In this document: piece by piece, positions 25,113 through 34,487 of the stretch
Layout: every line of letters starts with the position of its first letter
Position numbering within the stretch: position 1 is the first letter of the stretch
Assembly: GCA_015065385.1 (NCBI GenBank)
Contig: SVQK01000056.1
Span: forward strand, 206,983 to 270,982
Reading direction: 5' to 3'
Length of the DNA: 64,000 nucleotides
From: Oscillospiraceae bacterium
GTDB taxonomy: Bacteria; Bacillota; Clostridia; Oscillospirales; CAG-272
Notes under the pieces: generated by a model
Told to the model about the DNA's origin: nothing
The model's input: the letters and a program-made list of their open reading frames with translations, nothing else
Database searches by the model: none
Translations under genes and position numbers: made by a program

Positions 25113-26009
25113 ATGAAAATTCTGCCGAAGATCGATGTGCACGTCCACGCGGTCCCCGAGGTCCTGATCCGGAGGGAGAGAGGGGACGGGTATCCCACGC
25201 CCCGCGAGATCCGGGCCATCTACGACGCCTACGGGATCGAAAAAGGCGTGCTTCTGCCGGACGGCTGCTATCCCGAGGGCTCGTCCGATATCTGCTCTCC
25301 GAGAGAAGCGAGAGCCATGGTCCGGGACTATCCCGAGACCTTCGGATGGTGGTTCGCGCCCCTGTCCTGCGCCGCCGGCGGCAATTCCCCCGACACCGAT
25401 CTCTCGTACTTCCTCAGACAGTACAGGGAGGCCGGAGCGCGCGGGGTGGGCGAGGTCAGCGAAAACAGGCCCTTCGACGACCCGATGATGCTCAACCTCT
25501 TCCGCCACTGCGAGGCCTGCGGGATGCCGGTGCTCTTTCACATCGGACGGCAGGGCGGGGACTACGGGATCGTGGACGAGCTCGGCCTGCCGCGGCTCGA
25601 AAAGGTTCTCGGGATGTTCCCGAAGCTGATTTTGCTCGGCCATTCCCAGAAGTTCTGGGCGGAGATCGGTCAGACGGACGAGGCGTCCCGCGACGGCTAT
25701 CCGTCGGGAAAGGTGATCCCGGGCCGCGTGCCGGAGCTCTTGCGGAAGTACCCGAACCTCCGCGGGGATCTGTCGGCGGGATCGGGCTATAATGCCGTCA
25801 CGCGGGATCCGGAATTCGGCTGGGCGTTTCTCGAGGAGTTCGCCGATCAGCTCTACTTCGGGACGGATATATGCGCGCCCTGCAACATGCACAGCGACAT
25901 GATGAAGCTCTCCGCCTTCCTCGACGACGCGATGGAGCGCGGAAAGATCTCCTACCGCGCCTATGAGAAGATCTGCCGCGGAAACGCGCTGGATCTTCTG
26001 GAAGGATAG
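25113..26009 (+). CDS. Amidohydrolase family (TIM-barrel metal-dependent hydrolase)
   Basis: 298 residues. It opens KIDVHVHAVPE, the HxH metal motif, then VLFHIGRQGG, LILLGHSQKFW and the C-terminal YFGTDICAPCN with the metal Asp. This is the amidohydrolase-2 type, which hydrolyses or decarboxylates small organic acids and amides. It lies between two carbohydrate-active enzymes, but its substrate is not evident. GGGAGG precedes the ATG. Confidence 0.8.
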   Translation: MKILPKIDVHVHAVPEVLIRRERGDGYPTPREIRAIYDAYGIEKGVLLPDGCYPEGSSDICSPREARAMVRDYPETFGWWFAPLSCAAGGNSPDTDLSYFLRQYREAGARGVGEVSENRPFDDPMMLNLFRHCEACGMPVLFHIGRQGGDYGIVDELGLPRLEKVLGMFPKLILLGHSQKFWAEIGQTDEASRDGYPSGKVIPGRVPELLRKYPNLRGDLSAGSGYNAVTRDPEFGWAFLEEFADQLYFGTDICAPCNMHSDMMKLSAFLDDAMERGKISYRAYEKICRGNALDLLEG

Positions 26010-26042
26010 CGGGATCTATAGCTGAGCGGAAAGGATACGGAC

Positions 26043-26855
26043 ATGAACGACACTTTTGTGCTTTTTGAAAACGCGCCCTACGGGGACCACGAACGCCAGC
26101 GGTACGACCTGATCCTGCCGGAGGAAAATGCCGGAGAACGCGGACTGATCCTCTTCATACACGGCGGGTCGTGGATCCACGGGGATAAAGCGGCCTATCG
26201 GGACGATCTCGATTTCTGGGCGGGTAAGGGATTCGCGGCGGCTTCCGTCAACTACCACTATCTCGCGCCGGATGTCCATATGGACACGCTGGTCTCGGAC
26301 ATCGCGCTCGCCGTCTTTGCGATCCGAAGGAAGGCGGAGGCGCACGGCGTGAAGCTCGGGAAGGCCCTTCTCACCGGAGCCTCGGCGGGGGGCCATCTCT
26401 CCCTGCTCTACGCCTATTCCATGGCGGAGATTTCGGCGATTAAGCCTGCGTGCGTGGTGGACTACTGCGGCCCCGCGCTTCTGTCGGACGAAAAGCTCCT
26501 GTTTACCGCGCCCGAACACCATCCGCCGATGGATCAGTGGATCGAGCTCTTTTCCAACCTGACGGGGATCCCCTTTACTCTTGAAAACTGGAAGGCTGTC
26601 ATACGGGAGCTGGACCGCTACTCGCCCGTGACCTATATTTCGGACTCCTCCGTACCGACGATCCTTGTGTACGGGATGAAGGACGACGTGGTGCCGTTCT
26701 CGAACGCAAAGGCGCTCCGGGACGGACTCGAGGCGCACGGAGTGGAGTATGTTTTCCTTCCCATGCCGGAGGCGGGACACGGACTGGAACAGCCGGAGAT
26801 CTTCGAGGAATCGAAGGCGCTCTTCGGCCTGTACGCGGAGCGGTTTCTGCGGTGA
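26043..26855 (+). CDS. Alpha/beta hydrolase (esterase/acetyl-xylan-esterase-like)
   Basis: 270 residues. Oxyanion HGGSWIHGDK, nucleophile elbow TGASAGGHLSLLYAY, acidic residue in VYGMKDDVVPFSNA and catalytic His in PEAGHGLEQPE complete the triad. The HGGSW motif places it in the hormone-sensitive-lipase/carboxylesterase group. With a GH5 gene upstream it may remove acyl decorations from glycan fragments (inference). It has no signal peptide. Confidence 0.82.
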   Translation: MNDTFVLFENAPYGDHERQRYDLILPEENAGERGLILFIHGGSWIHGDKAAYRDDLDFWAGKGFAAASVNYHYLAPDVHMDTLVSDIALAVFAIRRKAEAHGVKLGKALLTGASAGGHLSLLYAYSMAEISAIKPACVVDYCGPALLSDEKLLFTAPEHHPPMDQWIELFSNLTGIPFTLENWKAVIRELDRYSPVTYISDSSVPTILVYGMKDDVVPFSNAKALRDGLEAHGVEYVFLPMPEAGHGLEQPEIFEESKALFGLYAERFLR

Positions 26856-26899
26856 CGGCGGGAGAGCGGCAAGTTTTCCGATGTTTTCCGTTTTTTTCC

Positions 26900-26928
26900 T
26901 TGACGGGAGACCGATCGCGTGATATACT
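26900..26928 (+). promoter_or_regulatory. Promoter of the DUF3048 lipoprotein gene
   Basis: TTGACG (26900-26905), 17 nt, TATACT (26923-26928). Confidence 0.7.
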
Positions 26929-26973
26929 TGCACTAACGTTTGGATCGCTATCTGCTGAATTGAAGGATGGATT

Positions 26974-28593
26974 ATGGCAAACAGACTGTTTCGGAAAGCT
27001 GCCGCGGCGTTGACGGCGGTATGGATGCTTCTCTCCTCCGCCGGATGCGCGACAGAGGTCCCATTGGACGAACTGCCCGCGGAAACGACGGGGACGGAGG
27101 CACCTTTGACGGAACCCGGCGCGGAACCGGAGGAGAAGATCGAAGACTCGACGCCTGCGACGGAAGCGTCCGTTGAGTTCTTGCCCGCCGAGACGGAGTC
27201 CTTCGAGACCGTCCCCGCAGAGCCTGAACCGGAGCCCGAAGAGTCTGAGCCTGAGTCTGAGCCCGAATCCGAGCCGGAACCGGTCGAGCCCGAGCCGGAA
27301 CCTGAGGAGCCCGAGACGGAATCCGCCGAACCGGATCCCGGGACAGAGGCGCCGGACCCCATAGACGCGGAGGACACGGAGAAACCGGCGGACGCGGAAC
27401 CCGACGGCAAGTCCGAGGACAGCGAACCGGAAGGGAAAGAGAAATCCGAAGAGCAGGCCGATCCCGATGAAGAGAAAGAACCCGAGGAGACCAACATCGC
27501 CGGAGTGAAAATGTCCGAGGTCCTTCTTCTGAGAGAGCGGGACGAAGCGCGGAAAAAGGCGGAGAAAGCCGAAAAAGCCGAGCAGGAGAAGAAGGAAGCA
27601 GCGCGGCTGGCTGCCGAGGCGGCGATCCGGAACGCGAGAGGAACCGGCGCGTACAGCTATTTCGACGGAATCACCTGCTCTCCTGAACAGCAGCAGAAGC
27701 GGCCCGTCGCCATCATGCTGAACAACCTGAAGCTCCAGCTGCCCCAGTACGGGCTGGACTACGGACAGATCTTCTTCGAGTGCGTCACGGAGGGATCCAT
27801 CACCCGTTTGATGATGCTCACCACGAATTATGAGAGTCTGGGGACAGTGGGCTCCATCCGGTCCTCCCGTGAGATCTTCGCGGATTTCGTCCCCGACTTC
27901 GACGCGATCTACGTCCACGCCGGCGGAAGTCCCGGAGCGTACGCCACCATCATGAACCGCGGCATCGACAGCCTGGACGGTGCGAATATGTACCTTCCGT
28001 CCACTTACTTCCGCGATCAGTGGAGACTGAACAACATCGGCTATGAGCACAGCCTCATGACAAACGGCGCGGGGATCGTCTCCGGCATCCAGTTCAAGGG
28101 CTACCGGACGCAGCTGAGAGCGGGTTTCACGCCTACTTTCAATTTCTACGACGAGAACACCAACAACGTCATCGGAGGCGCGGCGGCGGAGCATGTCCGG
28201 GTCTATTCCACCCCCATCCAGACGGTGGACTTCGTCTATAACGCCTGGACGGGTCAGTATGTGCGCTACCATTACAACGGAATCGCCCATGTGGACGGAA
28301 ACTCCGGCACGCAGATCGCCGTGAAAAACGTGATTCTCCTGTTTATGGACATCGGCGTCATCCCCGGAGACGAGAAGAGCCGCGTCGCGGTGTCGAACGT
28401 GGGAACCGGAACGGGCTATTACATGACGAACGGCCAGTGGCGGCAGATCGCGTGGTCCCGGAGCAGCTCGACCGACTCCATGCATTACTCCTACGCCGAC
28501 GGAACGCCCCTGATCCTCAACGCGGGGAAGACCTTCGTCTGCGTGGTGGAAAAGTCCGTCGCAAATTCCGTGGAGTTCAACCACCAGTGGTGA
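26974..28593 (+). CDS. DUF3048 (YerB-like) lipoprotein with acidic linker
   Basis: 539 residues. Lipobox LLSSAGC (Cys near 25), then about 130 residues of Glu/Pro-rich low-complexity linker and a short Lys/Glu/Ala coiled coil (EARKKAEKAEKAEQEKKEA). The DUF3048 domain follows: KRPVAIMLNNLKLQLPQYGL, EGSITRLMMLTTNY and TVGSIRSSREIFADFV. YerB-type proteins are surface lipoproteins of unknown function widespread in Firmicutes. It is monocistronic between a good promoter and a terminator. Confidence 0.88.
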   Translation: MANRLFRKAAAALTAVWMLLSSAGCATEVPLDELPAETTGTEAPLTEPGAEPEEKIEDSTPATEASVEFLPAETESFETVPAEPEPEPEESEPESEPESEPEPVEPEPEPEEPETESAEPDPGTEAPDPIDAEDTEKPADAEPDGKSEDSEPEGKEKSEEQADPDEEKEPEETNIAGVKMSEVLLLRERDEARKKAEKAEKAEQEKKEAARLAAEAAIRNARGTGAYSYFDGITCSPEQQQKRPVAIMLNNLKLQLPQYGLDYGQIFFECVTEGSITRLMMLTTNYESLGTVGSIRSSREIFADFVPDFDAIYVHAGGSPGAYATIMNRGIDSLDGANMYLPSTYFRDQWRLNNIGYEHSLMTNGAGIVSGIQFKGYRTQLRAGFTPTFNFYDENTNNVIGGAAAEHVRVYSTPIQTVDFVYNAWTGQYVRYHYNGIAHVDGNSGTQIAVKNVILLFMDIGVIPGDEKSRVAVSNVGTGTGYYMTNGQWRQIAWSRSSSTDSMHYSYADGTPLILNAGKTFVCVVEKSVANSVEFNHQW

Positions 28594-28620
28594 GACTGCC
28601 GCCTTTGGAACAAAAAACTC

Positions 28621-28656
28621 AAAACCGTCTTTCCGTGAACCGGAGGGCGGTTTTTT
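28621..28656 (+). terminator. Rho-independent terminator
   Basis: AAAACCGTC pairs with GGCGGTTTT around an inner TCCG/CGGA, then TTTTTT, just after the DUF3048 gene. Confidence 0.8.
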
Positions 28657-28693
28657 CCGTCCGATCCGGGCAGCTCCGGCAGGGACGGACGGC

Positions 28694-28722
28694 TTGCAAA
28701 CGGCAGGGCGATATGGTATAAT
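28694..28722 (+). promoter_or_regulatory. Promoter of the GH127 gene
   Basis: TTGCAA (28694-28699), 17 nt, TATAAT (28717-28722). Confidence 0.75.
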
Positions 28723-28757
28723 GGGGCAAATCCGACCGAACGAAAAGGAGTCCGCCC

Positions 28758-30551
28758 ATGAAACCAGCCGGACGCTACGTTTCCCTCGATTCCATCCGCC
28801 TTGCCCCGTCCCGCTTCGCCGACAACATGGCTCGGGACCTCGCCTATCTCCGGAAGCTGGATCCCGACCGGATGCTTTATAATTTCCGCAAAGCCTTCGG
28901 CGTTCCGACCGAAGCGGAACCGCTGTACGGCTGGGACGAGGAAACCGGACTGCTCCGCGGCCATTCCGCCGGCCATTTCCTCTCCGCCCTCGCCATTGCC
29001 GTCACCGCGACGGGGGATCATGCGCTCGCGGACAAGCTCTCGTATATGATCCATGAGCTCCGCTCGCTCCAGCTTCTTTCGCGCGGACGCGCACGGGAGT
29101 TTGTCACCGTCTGCACGCCCGAGGACTGCCCGCAGGAGAAGTGGAGCCGGGATCCCTCCGTCTGGGGAGAGGGCTTTCTCTCCGCCTATTCCCCCGATCA
29201 GTTCGCCCTGCTCGAGCAGTTCACACCCTACGCGAAGATCTGGGCGCCATACTATACGCTCCACAAGATCGCGGCGGGATTGATCGAAGCCTACGAGCGG
29301 ACGGGGAACGAAGAGGCGCTGGCTTCGGCTCGCGGGATCGGCGACTGGGTCTGCGACCGCCTGTCCGCCCTGACGCCCGAGCACAGACGGAAGATGTGGA
29401 GCCTCTACATCGCGGGCGAGTACGGCGGCATGAACGAATCCATGGCCCGGCTCGCGCTTCTGACCGGGGAGGGGAAATACCTCGACTGCGCGCGGCTTTT
29501 CGACAACGAGAACATCTTCCCGGGACTGTCCGAGGGGATCGACACCTTCCAAGGGCTCCACGCCAATCAGCACATCCCGCAGATCATGGGCGCGATGCTG
29601 GAATACGAGGCGTCGGACGATCCGAAATACCGCCGCGTTGCCCGCTCCTTCCTCTCCCACACGCTGGCCCATCACATGTACGCGATCGGCGGCGTCGGGC
29701 AGGGGGAGCGGTTCCACGAGCCGGACGCCCTCGCAAAGTGGATCAAAGAGGGCACCAACTGCGAGACCTGCGCCACCTACAATCTGTTGAAACTGGCGCG
29801 GGAGCTCTACGCCCACGACCCAGAAGACGCCGGGCTGATGGACTATTACGAGCGGGGACTGTACAATCACATCCTTGCCTCTCAGAACCCGTTCGGAAAC
29901 GAGCATGAAACGAATGCCGTCACCTATATGCTTCCCATCGGCCCCGGCGCGGAGAAGGAGTATTCGAACGACTGGTGGGCGTTCACCTGCTGTCACGGTA
30001 CGGGGATGGAGAACCACGTCAAGTACCCGGACGCGGAGGTTTTCCGCACGGAGGACACTGTGTATCTCAATCAGTTTATCCCGTGCGTCACAGAGGAGGA
30101 CGGGTTTGCGCTCGACGTTGCGGTCTCGTTCCCGGAGGGGCGGGGAACCGTCACCGCCTGCTCCGACCGGCCTCAGACCCTGAAACTGCGGATCCCGCTC
30201 TGGTGCGGAGAAAACCCCTTCCGGGCAGAAGGGCTGACGACCGCGGGCCGGTACGCCTCCGTGAAGCTCGAACCCGGCGTTTCTGTCACGATCGGCGTCC
30301 GGTTCCGGTACCGCGCGCGGTTTGAGTTCACGCCCGATCTGACACAGGACGGATACCGCCTCGCCGCGCTCCTATACGGTCCCTTCGTCATGGTCACGGA
30401 GGACGCCTCGAAGGAGTTCCTCACCCTTGACGCCGACCGCCTGCCGACGCCCGCTCCGGACCGCTTCGGACTCTGGTTCTGCGGACGGCTGTTCATCCCC
30501 ATGTATGAAGCGCACGGGATCCCGTATCACACCTACTTCAAGCTGAACTGA
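28758..30551 (+). CDS. GH127 family beta-L-arabinofuranosidase-like enzyme
   Basis: 597 residues, cytosolic (no signal). Metal ligands of the GH127 (DUF1680) family are all present with the expected spacing: Glu336 and Cys338 in NCETCATYN, and Cys411-Cys412 in FTCCHGTGMENH. One of these Cys is the nucleophile in characterised members. GH127 enzymes remove beta-L-arabinofuranose from plant glycoproteins and pectins. Together with GH5 and GH76-like genes nearby it points to a plant- or yeast-glycan-using organism. Monocistronic. Confidence 0.88.
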   Translation: MKPAGRYVSLDSIRLAPSRFADNMARDLAYLRKLDPDRMLYNFRKAFGVPTEAEPLYGWDEETGLLRGHSAGHFLSALAIAVTATGDHALADKLSYMIHELRSLQLLSRGRAREFVTVCTPEDCPQEKWSRDPSVWGEGFLSAYSPDQFALLEQFTPYAKIWAPYYTLHKIAAGLIEAYERTGNEEALASARGIGDWVCDRLSALTPEHRRKMWSLYIAGEYGGMNESMARLALLTGEGKYLDCARLFDNENIFPGLSEGIDTFQGLHANQHIPQIMGAMLEYEASDDPKYRRVARSFLSHTLAHHMYAIGGVGQGERFHEPDALAKWIKEGTNCETCATYNLLKLARELYAHDPEDAGLMDYYERGLYNHILASQNPFGNEHETNAVTYMLPIGPGAEKEYSNDWWAFTCCHGTGMENHVKYPDAEVFRTEDTVYLNQFIPCVTEEDGFALDVAVSFPEGRGTVTACSDRPQTLKLRIPLWCGENPFRAEGLTTAGRYASVKLEPGVSVTIGVRFRYRARFEFTPDLTQDGYRLAALLYGPFVMVTEDASKEFLTLDADRLPTPAPDRFGLWFCGRLFIPMYEAHGIPYHTYFKLN

Positions 30552-30582
30552 ATCAAGAAAAGCCGACGCCGATCCCGATCCC

Positions 30583-30600
30583 GAACCGCGCCGGTTTTTT
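30583..30600. terminator. Short hairpin terminator between convergent genes
   Basis: AACCG-CGC-CGGTT followed by TTTT on the plus strand, between the GH127 stop and the end of the leftward S41 gene. Confidence 0.5.
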
Positions 30601-30605
30601 CGCGC

Positions 30606-31898
30606 TTATTCGCTTTTCCGGTTCAGCCCGCACGCCCGGATCCATGCGCACAGCTCGTCCCACGGACGGTCGGAATCCAGCCAGAGGTCGGGGAGCAGTC
30701 CGCGCCCCTCCTCGAAGCCCTCCATGTGAAAGACCTTGTATCCCATGGCGAAGGTCACACCGGAATGCGGAAGCGTCCATTTCATGAGGTCGCCGAACTG
30801 GCCGCATCCCATGGTCGCGCTCCCGACGAATACGGCGTTTTTTACGGACCGGGCGTACATCACCGCCGCTTCGCCGGAGGACGCCGTCTGCTTGTTCTGG
30901 AGCACGAAGAGGCGTCCGTCGTATTCCGAGCGGGAGAGATCGACGCGCGGGGAGCCGAACGTCTCGCATCTCACCTCAAATCCGGAGGGATCCGTCTGTG
31001 CGAGCTTCCTCTCGGCGCACTCGCTCTCCCAAACGGCGTATCCGTTCAGACCTTCGACGAAGTGTTTGGGATACCCGCTGTCCCCGCCGTGATTTCCGAG
31101 CAGGGACCAGACGAGGACGGGATCGCTCCGGTGGGACAGGCCGCGTTCGAAATGGACGTCGCCGGATTTGCCGAGAGACCGGTTGGTTTCCGCCACCCAG
31201 CCGCCGTCGAAGGAGACGTCCGCCGAGATCTTCACCCCGCCGTCCTCCCATTCCGACCAAGCGCCGCCGGGGACCTCGAAGCCGTCCGTCCGGCACGGGT
31301 GAAGGGGAACGGACCGCCCGCAGAGATCCATCGTCCCGGGATCCGACTCCGCGAGTGTTCCGACGAGATACAGGCGCGTGCCGTCCGGGGAGGGCAGGGT
31401 CTCGAAAAGGCGGTCCCTCACGTTCTCCGATGTAAGGAACCATCCCGCGGGGATATCCTCCCGTTTGGAACGGACGACCTCGTATCCCTTCTCCGCCTTC
31501 CGAACGGTGATCGCGGTGAAATACGCGCGGATCGGTTTGTCCAGTCTCCCGCCGCCCCGGAAGGAGAAATGGGAATCGGAGACGAAGGGCTTGAGCGACG
31601 CGCAGAGCAGCTCCCGCAGATGTGCCGCCGGAACGGGATCGGGAAGGGCGCCCATGATCCTGTCGCGGAGGGCGGAAAAATCGAACCGTTCGGCATAGTA
31701 CGGATATCCGCTCCAGCAGTACCGGAGCAGGTCGAAAAAGAGGCGGACGTCCTCCCGCGCGTCTTCCACTGGCAGGGGGTCCGAAGTCTCTTCCGCCCCG
31801 TCCCTGTACTGCGCGGAACGGATCCTTTCAAGCATTCCGGCGGGGAGCGGATCGGGAACTCTGTTCCGGTACAGGCGGTCAAAATCTTCCTGTCTCAC
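30606..31898 (-). CDS. S41 family (C-terminal-processing-type) peptidase
   Basis: 430 residues without an obvious signal peptide. The S41 catalytic core is seen at RLFVLQNKQTASSGEAAVM (Ser340/341) and VGSATMGCGQFGD. S41 proteases use a Ser/Lys pair; the expected downstream residues (LPHSGVTFAMGYK) are present. It starts 4 nt after the stop of an HTH regulator on the same strand, so the two form an operon and the regulator may control it. Substrate and cell location unclear. Confidence 0.75.
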   Translation of the reverse strand: MRQEDFDRLYRNRVPDPLPAGMLERIRSAQYRDGAEETSDPLPVEDAREDVRLFFDLLRYCWSGYPYYAERFDFSALRDRIMGALPDPVPAAHLRELLCASLKPFVSDSHFSFRGGGRLDKPIRAYFTAITVRKAEKGYEVVRSKREDIPAGWFLTSENVRDRLFETLPSPDGTRLYLVGTLAESDPGTMDLCGRSVPLHPCRTDGFEVPGGAWSEWEDGGVKISADVSFDGGWVAETNRSLGKSGDVHFERGLSHRSDPVLVWSLLGNHGGDSGYPKHFVEGLNGYAVWESECAERKLAQTDPSGFEVRCETFGSPRVDLSRSEYDGRLFVLQNKQTASSGEAAVMYARSVKNAVFVGSATMGCGQFGDLMKWTLPHSGVTFAMGYKVFHMEGFEEGRGLLPDLWLDSDRPWDELCAWIRACGLNRKSE

Positions 31899-31902
31899 GC
31901 TC

Positions 31903-32709
31903 TCACCCCCGGAATCCCCGCCAATGGTTTCGGTTTGTCAGGAAGCGGTCGGCAAGCAGGATCAGCGGGTAGAGAAAGAGGCGGGCACTTCCTCGTCCCC
32001 ACCGGCTGTAGACCTTGAGCGGCGCTTCGTCCATGTCTATCGTCTGCTCCATGATCTGCACGAAGCCATAGCGCCCGAGGGCTGTAAGCTCCCGCTCCGT
32101 TTCCTCCACGCTCAGCCCGCATTTCTTTGCGAGGGAGGCCGAGGTAAAGGCGGGGGGCTGCAGCTTGTCCGCAGGGCTTTCCGTCTCGATCAACACCCGC
32201 ACAATATGGCGGAAGGTGGGGCGGGCAAGGGTGGCGAAGAAGTCGTCGAGCAGATCCTTGTCGAGCAGGGGAAGAACATCCTCATCCTTTTCATGCGATA
32301 CGCAGGCGAAATCCCGCCACAAAAGCACGGAGGCTCCCGAATCCGCCGCGACGCCCGAGTTCGTTTGGCCGTTTTCCCGGATCGCCCGGATCATGTCCGC
32401 CGGAGCCGTGTTGTCCGACGAATCGGAGCACCAGCATTCCGCGTAGGTTTTGAGCAGGGCGTCGAAACACAGTTCGGGGAATTCCTCGAAGGAAACGTCT
32501 TTTCTCCGTCCCTCCCGTCCGAACAGCCCGTCGATGGACGTCCCGAACACATCCGCCAGCACGGGGAGCAGGGAAATGTCCGGAGCCGTGTTGCTGTTCT
32601 CCCATTTGCTTACGGTCTGCGCGGACACGCCGATGGTCTCCCCGAGCGCCTCCTGCGTCAGTCCCTTCTCCCGCCTCAGCTCCGCGATCCTTTCGCCGAT
32701 CGTCTTCAT
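31903..32709 (-). CDS. XRE-family HTH regulator (host), start from internal ATG
   Basis: 268 residues from ATG at 32709, preceded by GAGG at 8 nt. The N-terminal HTH_3 domain MKTIGERIAELRREKGLTQE..VSAQTVSKWENSNTAPDISLLPVLADVFG is typical of Firmicute XRE regulators of the kind followed by a longer sensory or winged-helix region (SLAKKCGLSVEETERELTALGRYGF). It is operonic with the S41 gene. A host-like TACAAT box lies near 32760. The frame upstream of this ATG is open and continuous with the phage integrase, an accident of integration rather than a normal fusion. Confidence 0.8.
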   Translation of the reverse strand: MKTIGERIAELRREKGLTQEALGETIGVSAQTVSKWENSNTAPDISLLPVLADVFGTSIDGLFGREGRRKDVSFEEFPELCFDALLKTYAECWCSDSSDNTAPADMIRAIRENGQTNSGVAADSGASVLLWRDFACVSHEKDEDVLPLLDKDLLDDFFATLARPTFRHIVRVLIETESPADKLQPPAFTSASLAKKCGLSVEETERELTALGRYGFVQIMEQTIDMDEAPLKVYSRWGRGSARLFLYPLILLADRFLTNRNHWRGFRG

Positions 32710-34473
32710 ATCTTCAACCTCGTTCCTTTTGCGTCCGGTTTCCCGGTCTGCCTTTATTGTACCGGATCGCCGCGGAGAAATCCATCGACGAAACGGAGAG
32801 CGTCTCCCGGATCCGGGGAGTTTTTGCCGGGGAAACGAAAAAGGGAAGAAATCCCTGTTTCCAAGATTCCTTCCCGAAGTCACTGGGAGTGACGCGCGGC
32901 AGTCGAAACATCCCCCGTTTTCAGGGACTATTGTATCGCCTTCAATCATTTCTCCGGCATCCGGTATGTCCTCGTCTTCAATTTCGTCGAGTCGAATCAC
33001 TCGGCTGTCGGAGGAGTAGTTATAATTCAGAATCAGGTAATCGTCGTAAACGTAAACCGAGTTGATGAAGATTTTGATTAGCCGCTTCTGGCAGTCGTGG
33101 TCCTCGTAGTCCAAGCTCCTGAGACTATAAAGAAAAAACTCAATTTTTTCACGGGTCAGTCCGTTTTCAGCGTTAAGGTTTAGCTCCGCGAGAGAGGCCT
33201 CCAGCGCCGTTTTCTGCGCCTCTAACTCGGCCATGCGCACTTGCGTGGCCTCGCTGAAAAAGCCCGCCTCAACCGCCCGTAGAAGGTTTCTGATGGATGT
33301 CTGGACGCCGTTGATCTGCGATTGTAGCGCCCGTTGCTTAGAATCATCCCCGGCTTTGATTTTATAATACGCCCACGTCCGGTCGATCACCTCGTTCAGC
33401 AACTCGTCGTCGTTCAGCAGGTCCAGTGTGAAGCGGACGATGAACGGTTCGATGAAGGACTGGCGTATTGCCTTGGCCTTGCAGTTGCCCCCGCGTTTGT
33501 GTTCGCGGCAGAGGTAATAGCTGTACCGACGCTGGGCGCGGCCAAACCCGCTCTCCCCGGTCATCGGGGATCCACAGCGCCCGCAGAAGATCTTGTCCGC
33601 CAGCAGGTAGTCAGTTTTATACCATGCTTTGGACGGGGTCTTCTGGTTGATGCGCATGAGGTCTTGGACTCTCTCAAAAACTTCTACACTGATTAACGGA
33701 GGGATAGCGCCCTCCGTTACTGCTTTGTCCGGGCCGTGTTCGTAAATGCCGATGTACTTTTTGTTAGATAGAATACTACGAAGGCTGTTCTTGTTGAACT
33801 CACCGCCCTGAGCCGTGCGGACGCCTTTTTGATTCAAGTCCCGGCAGATTTCGGCGCAGGTGGCCCCGCTCAGATAGCTTTCAAAGATCCCCTGCACGAT
33901 GGGAGCCGTATCCGGATCGATCTCGTAGGTTTTCTGCGGTGAGGCTCGGTATCCCAGCGGAAGTCGTCCGCCCATAATCTTCCCTTTTTTATAGTTCTCC
34001 CGGAGGCCGCGTTTCACGTTTTGAGACAGCTGGAGGCTGTAGTACTCCGCCATCCCTTCGAGCACGGATTCTAAGATCACACCTTCCGGGGATTCCGGGA
34101 GGTTTTCGGCCACATACTCCACACGGACCCCGTGACGCTTTGCGCGGTATTTATTAAAGGTGATTTCTTCGCGGTTCCGTCCGAAGCGGTCCACCTTCCA
34201 AACAATGATCACTTGGAACTGTTTCTTGGCGCAGTCCGCCAACATCTGCTGGAAATCATCCCGGCAATCGTTCCGGCCCGTCTTAGCTCGGTCGATGTAT
34301 TCGTGGATGATTGTGTATCCCTTCACCTCGGCGTAGGCGTGGGCAGCTGCAAGCTGGCCTTCGATGGATTGCTCGGTCTGGTTGTGTGAGGAGTATCGAG
34401 CATACACTACGGCGATGTTGCCAGTGGATTCCGGGAGCTTGGACTTCTGGTTTTGATGGATGTCTACGTTCAT
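31903..34473 (-). CDS. Large serine recombinase (phage integrase), reading on in frame into the host HTH gene
   Basis: 856 codons, of which about 1-530 are integrase. Resolvase domain: AVVYARYSSHNQTEQSIEGQ (catalytic Ser28), KVDRFGRN. Recombinase domain: GYRASPQKTYEIDPDTA. Zinc ribbon: CGRCG..C..GGNC (about 297-335), then a coiled coil and a family-typical tail (LDEIEDEDIPDAGEMIEGD). GGAGG lies 5 nt before the ATG. There is no stop before the host HTH start at 32709, so either the native C-terminus changed on integration or a fusion protein is made. It catalyses site-specific insertion and excision of the prophage. Confidence 0.88.
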   Translation of the reverse strand: MNVDIHQNQKSKLPESTGNIAVVYARYSSHNQTEQSIEGQLAAAHAYAEVKGYTIIHEYIDRAKTGRNDCRDDFQQMLADCAKKQFQVIIVWKVDRFGRNREEITFNKYRAKRHGVRVEYVAENLPESPEGVILESVLEGMAEYYSLQLSQNVKRGLRENYKKGKIMGGRLPLGYRASPQKTYEIDPDTAPIVQGIFESYLSGATCAEICRDLNQKGVRTAQGGEFNKNSLRSILSNKKYIGIYEHGPDKAVTEGAIPPLISVEVFERVQDLMRINQKTPSKAWYKTDYLLADKIFCGRCGSPMTGESGFGRAQRRYSYYLCREHKRGGNCKAKAIRQSFIEPFIVRFTLDLLNDDELLNEVIDRTWAYYKIKAGDDSKQRALQSQINGVQTSIRNLLRAVEAGFFSEATQVRMAELEAQKTALEASLAELNLNAENGLTREKIEFFLYSLRSLDYEDHDCQKRLIKIFINSVYVYDDYLILNYNYSSDSRVIRLDEIEDEDIPDAGEMIEGDTIVPENGGCFDCRASLPVTSGRNLGNRDFFPFSFPRQKLPGSGRRSPFRRWISPRRSGTIKADRETGRKRNEVEDMKTIGERIAELRREKGLTQEALGETIGVSAQTVSKWENSNTAPDISLLPVLADVFGTSIDGLFGREGRRKDVSFEEFPELCFDALLKTYAECWCSDSSDNTAPADMIRAIRENGQTNSGVAADSGASVLLWRDFACVSHEKDEDVLPLLDKDLLDDFFATLARPTFRHIVRVLIETESPADKLQPPAFTSASLAKKCGLSVEETERELTALGRYGFVQIMEQTIDMDEAPLKVYSRWGRGSARLFLYPLILLADRFLTNRNHWRGFRG
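32800..32950. other. Approximate left attachment junction (attL)
   Basis: Family homology of the integrase fades near 32890. Host signals (a GGGA-TTTC-TTCCC-TTTTT terminator on the minus strand near 32850, and a TACAAT box near 32760) lie just beyond. A perfect dyad GTCACT-GGG-AGTGAC at 32879-32893 could be part of the recombinase site. Only one att half is in the window, so the core cannot be fixed. Confidence 0.35.
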
Positions 34474-34487
34474 GAAGACCTCCCGGA

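Noticed and set aside
31903..34473. A genuine integrase-regulator fusion protein of functional design
   Set aside because: The HTH part has its own ribosome site, start and operon partner, and the join lies at the expected attachment junction, so chance read-through is simpler.
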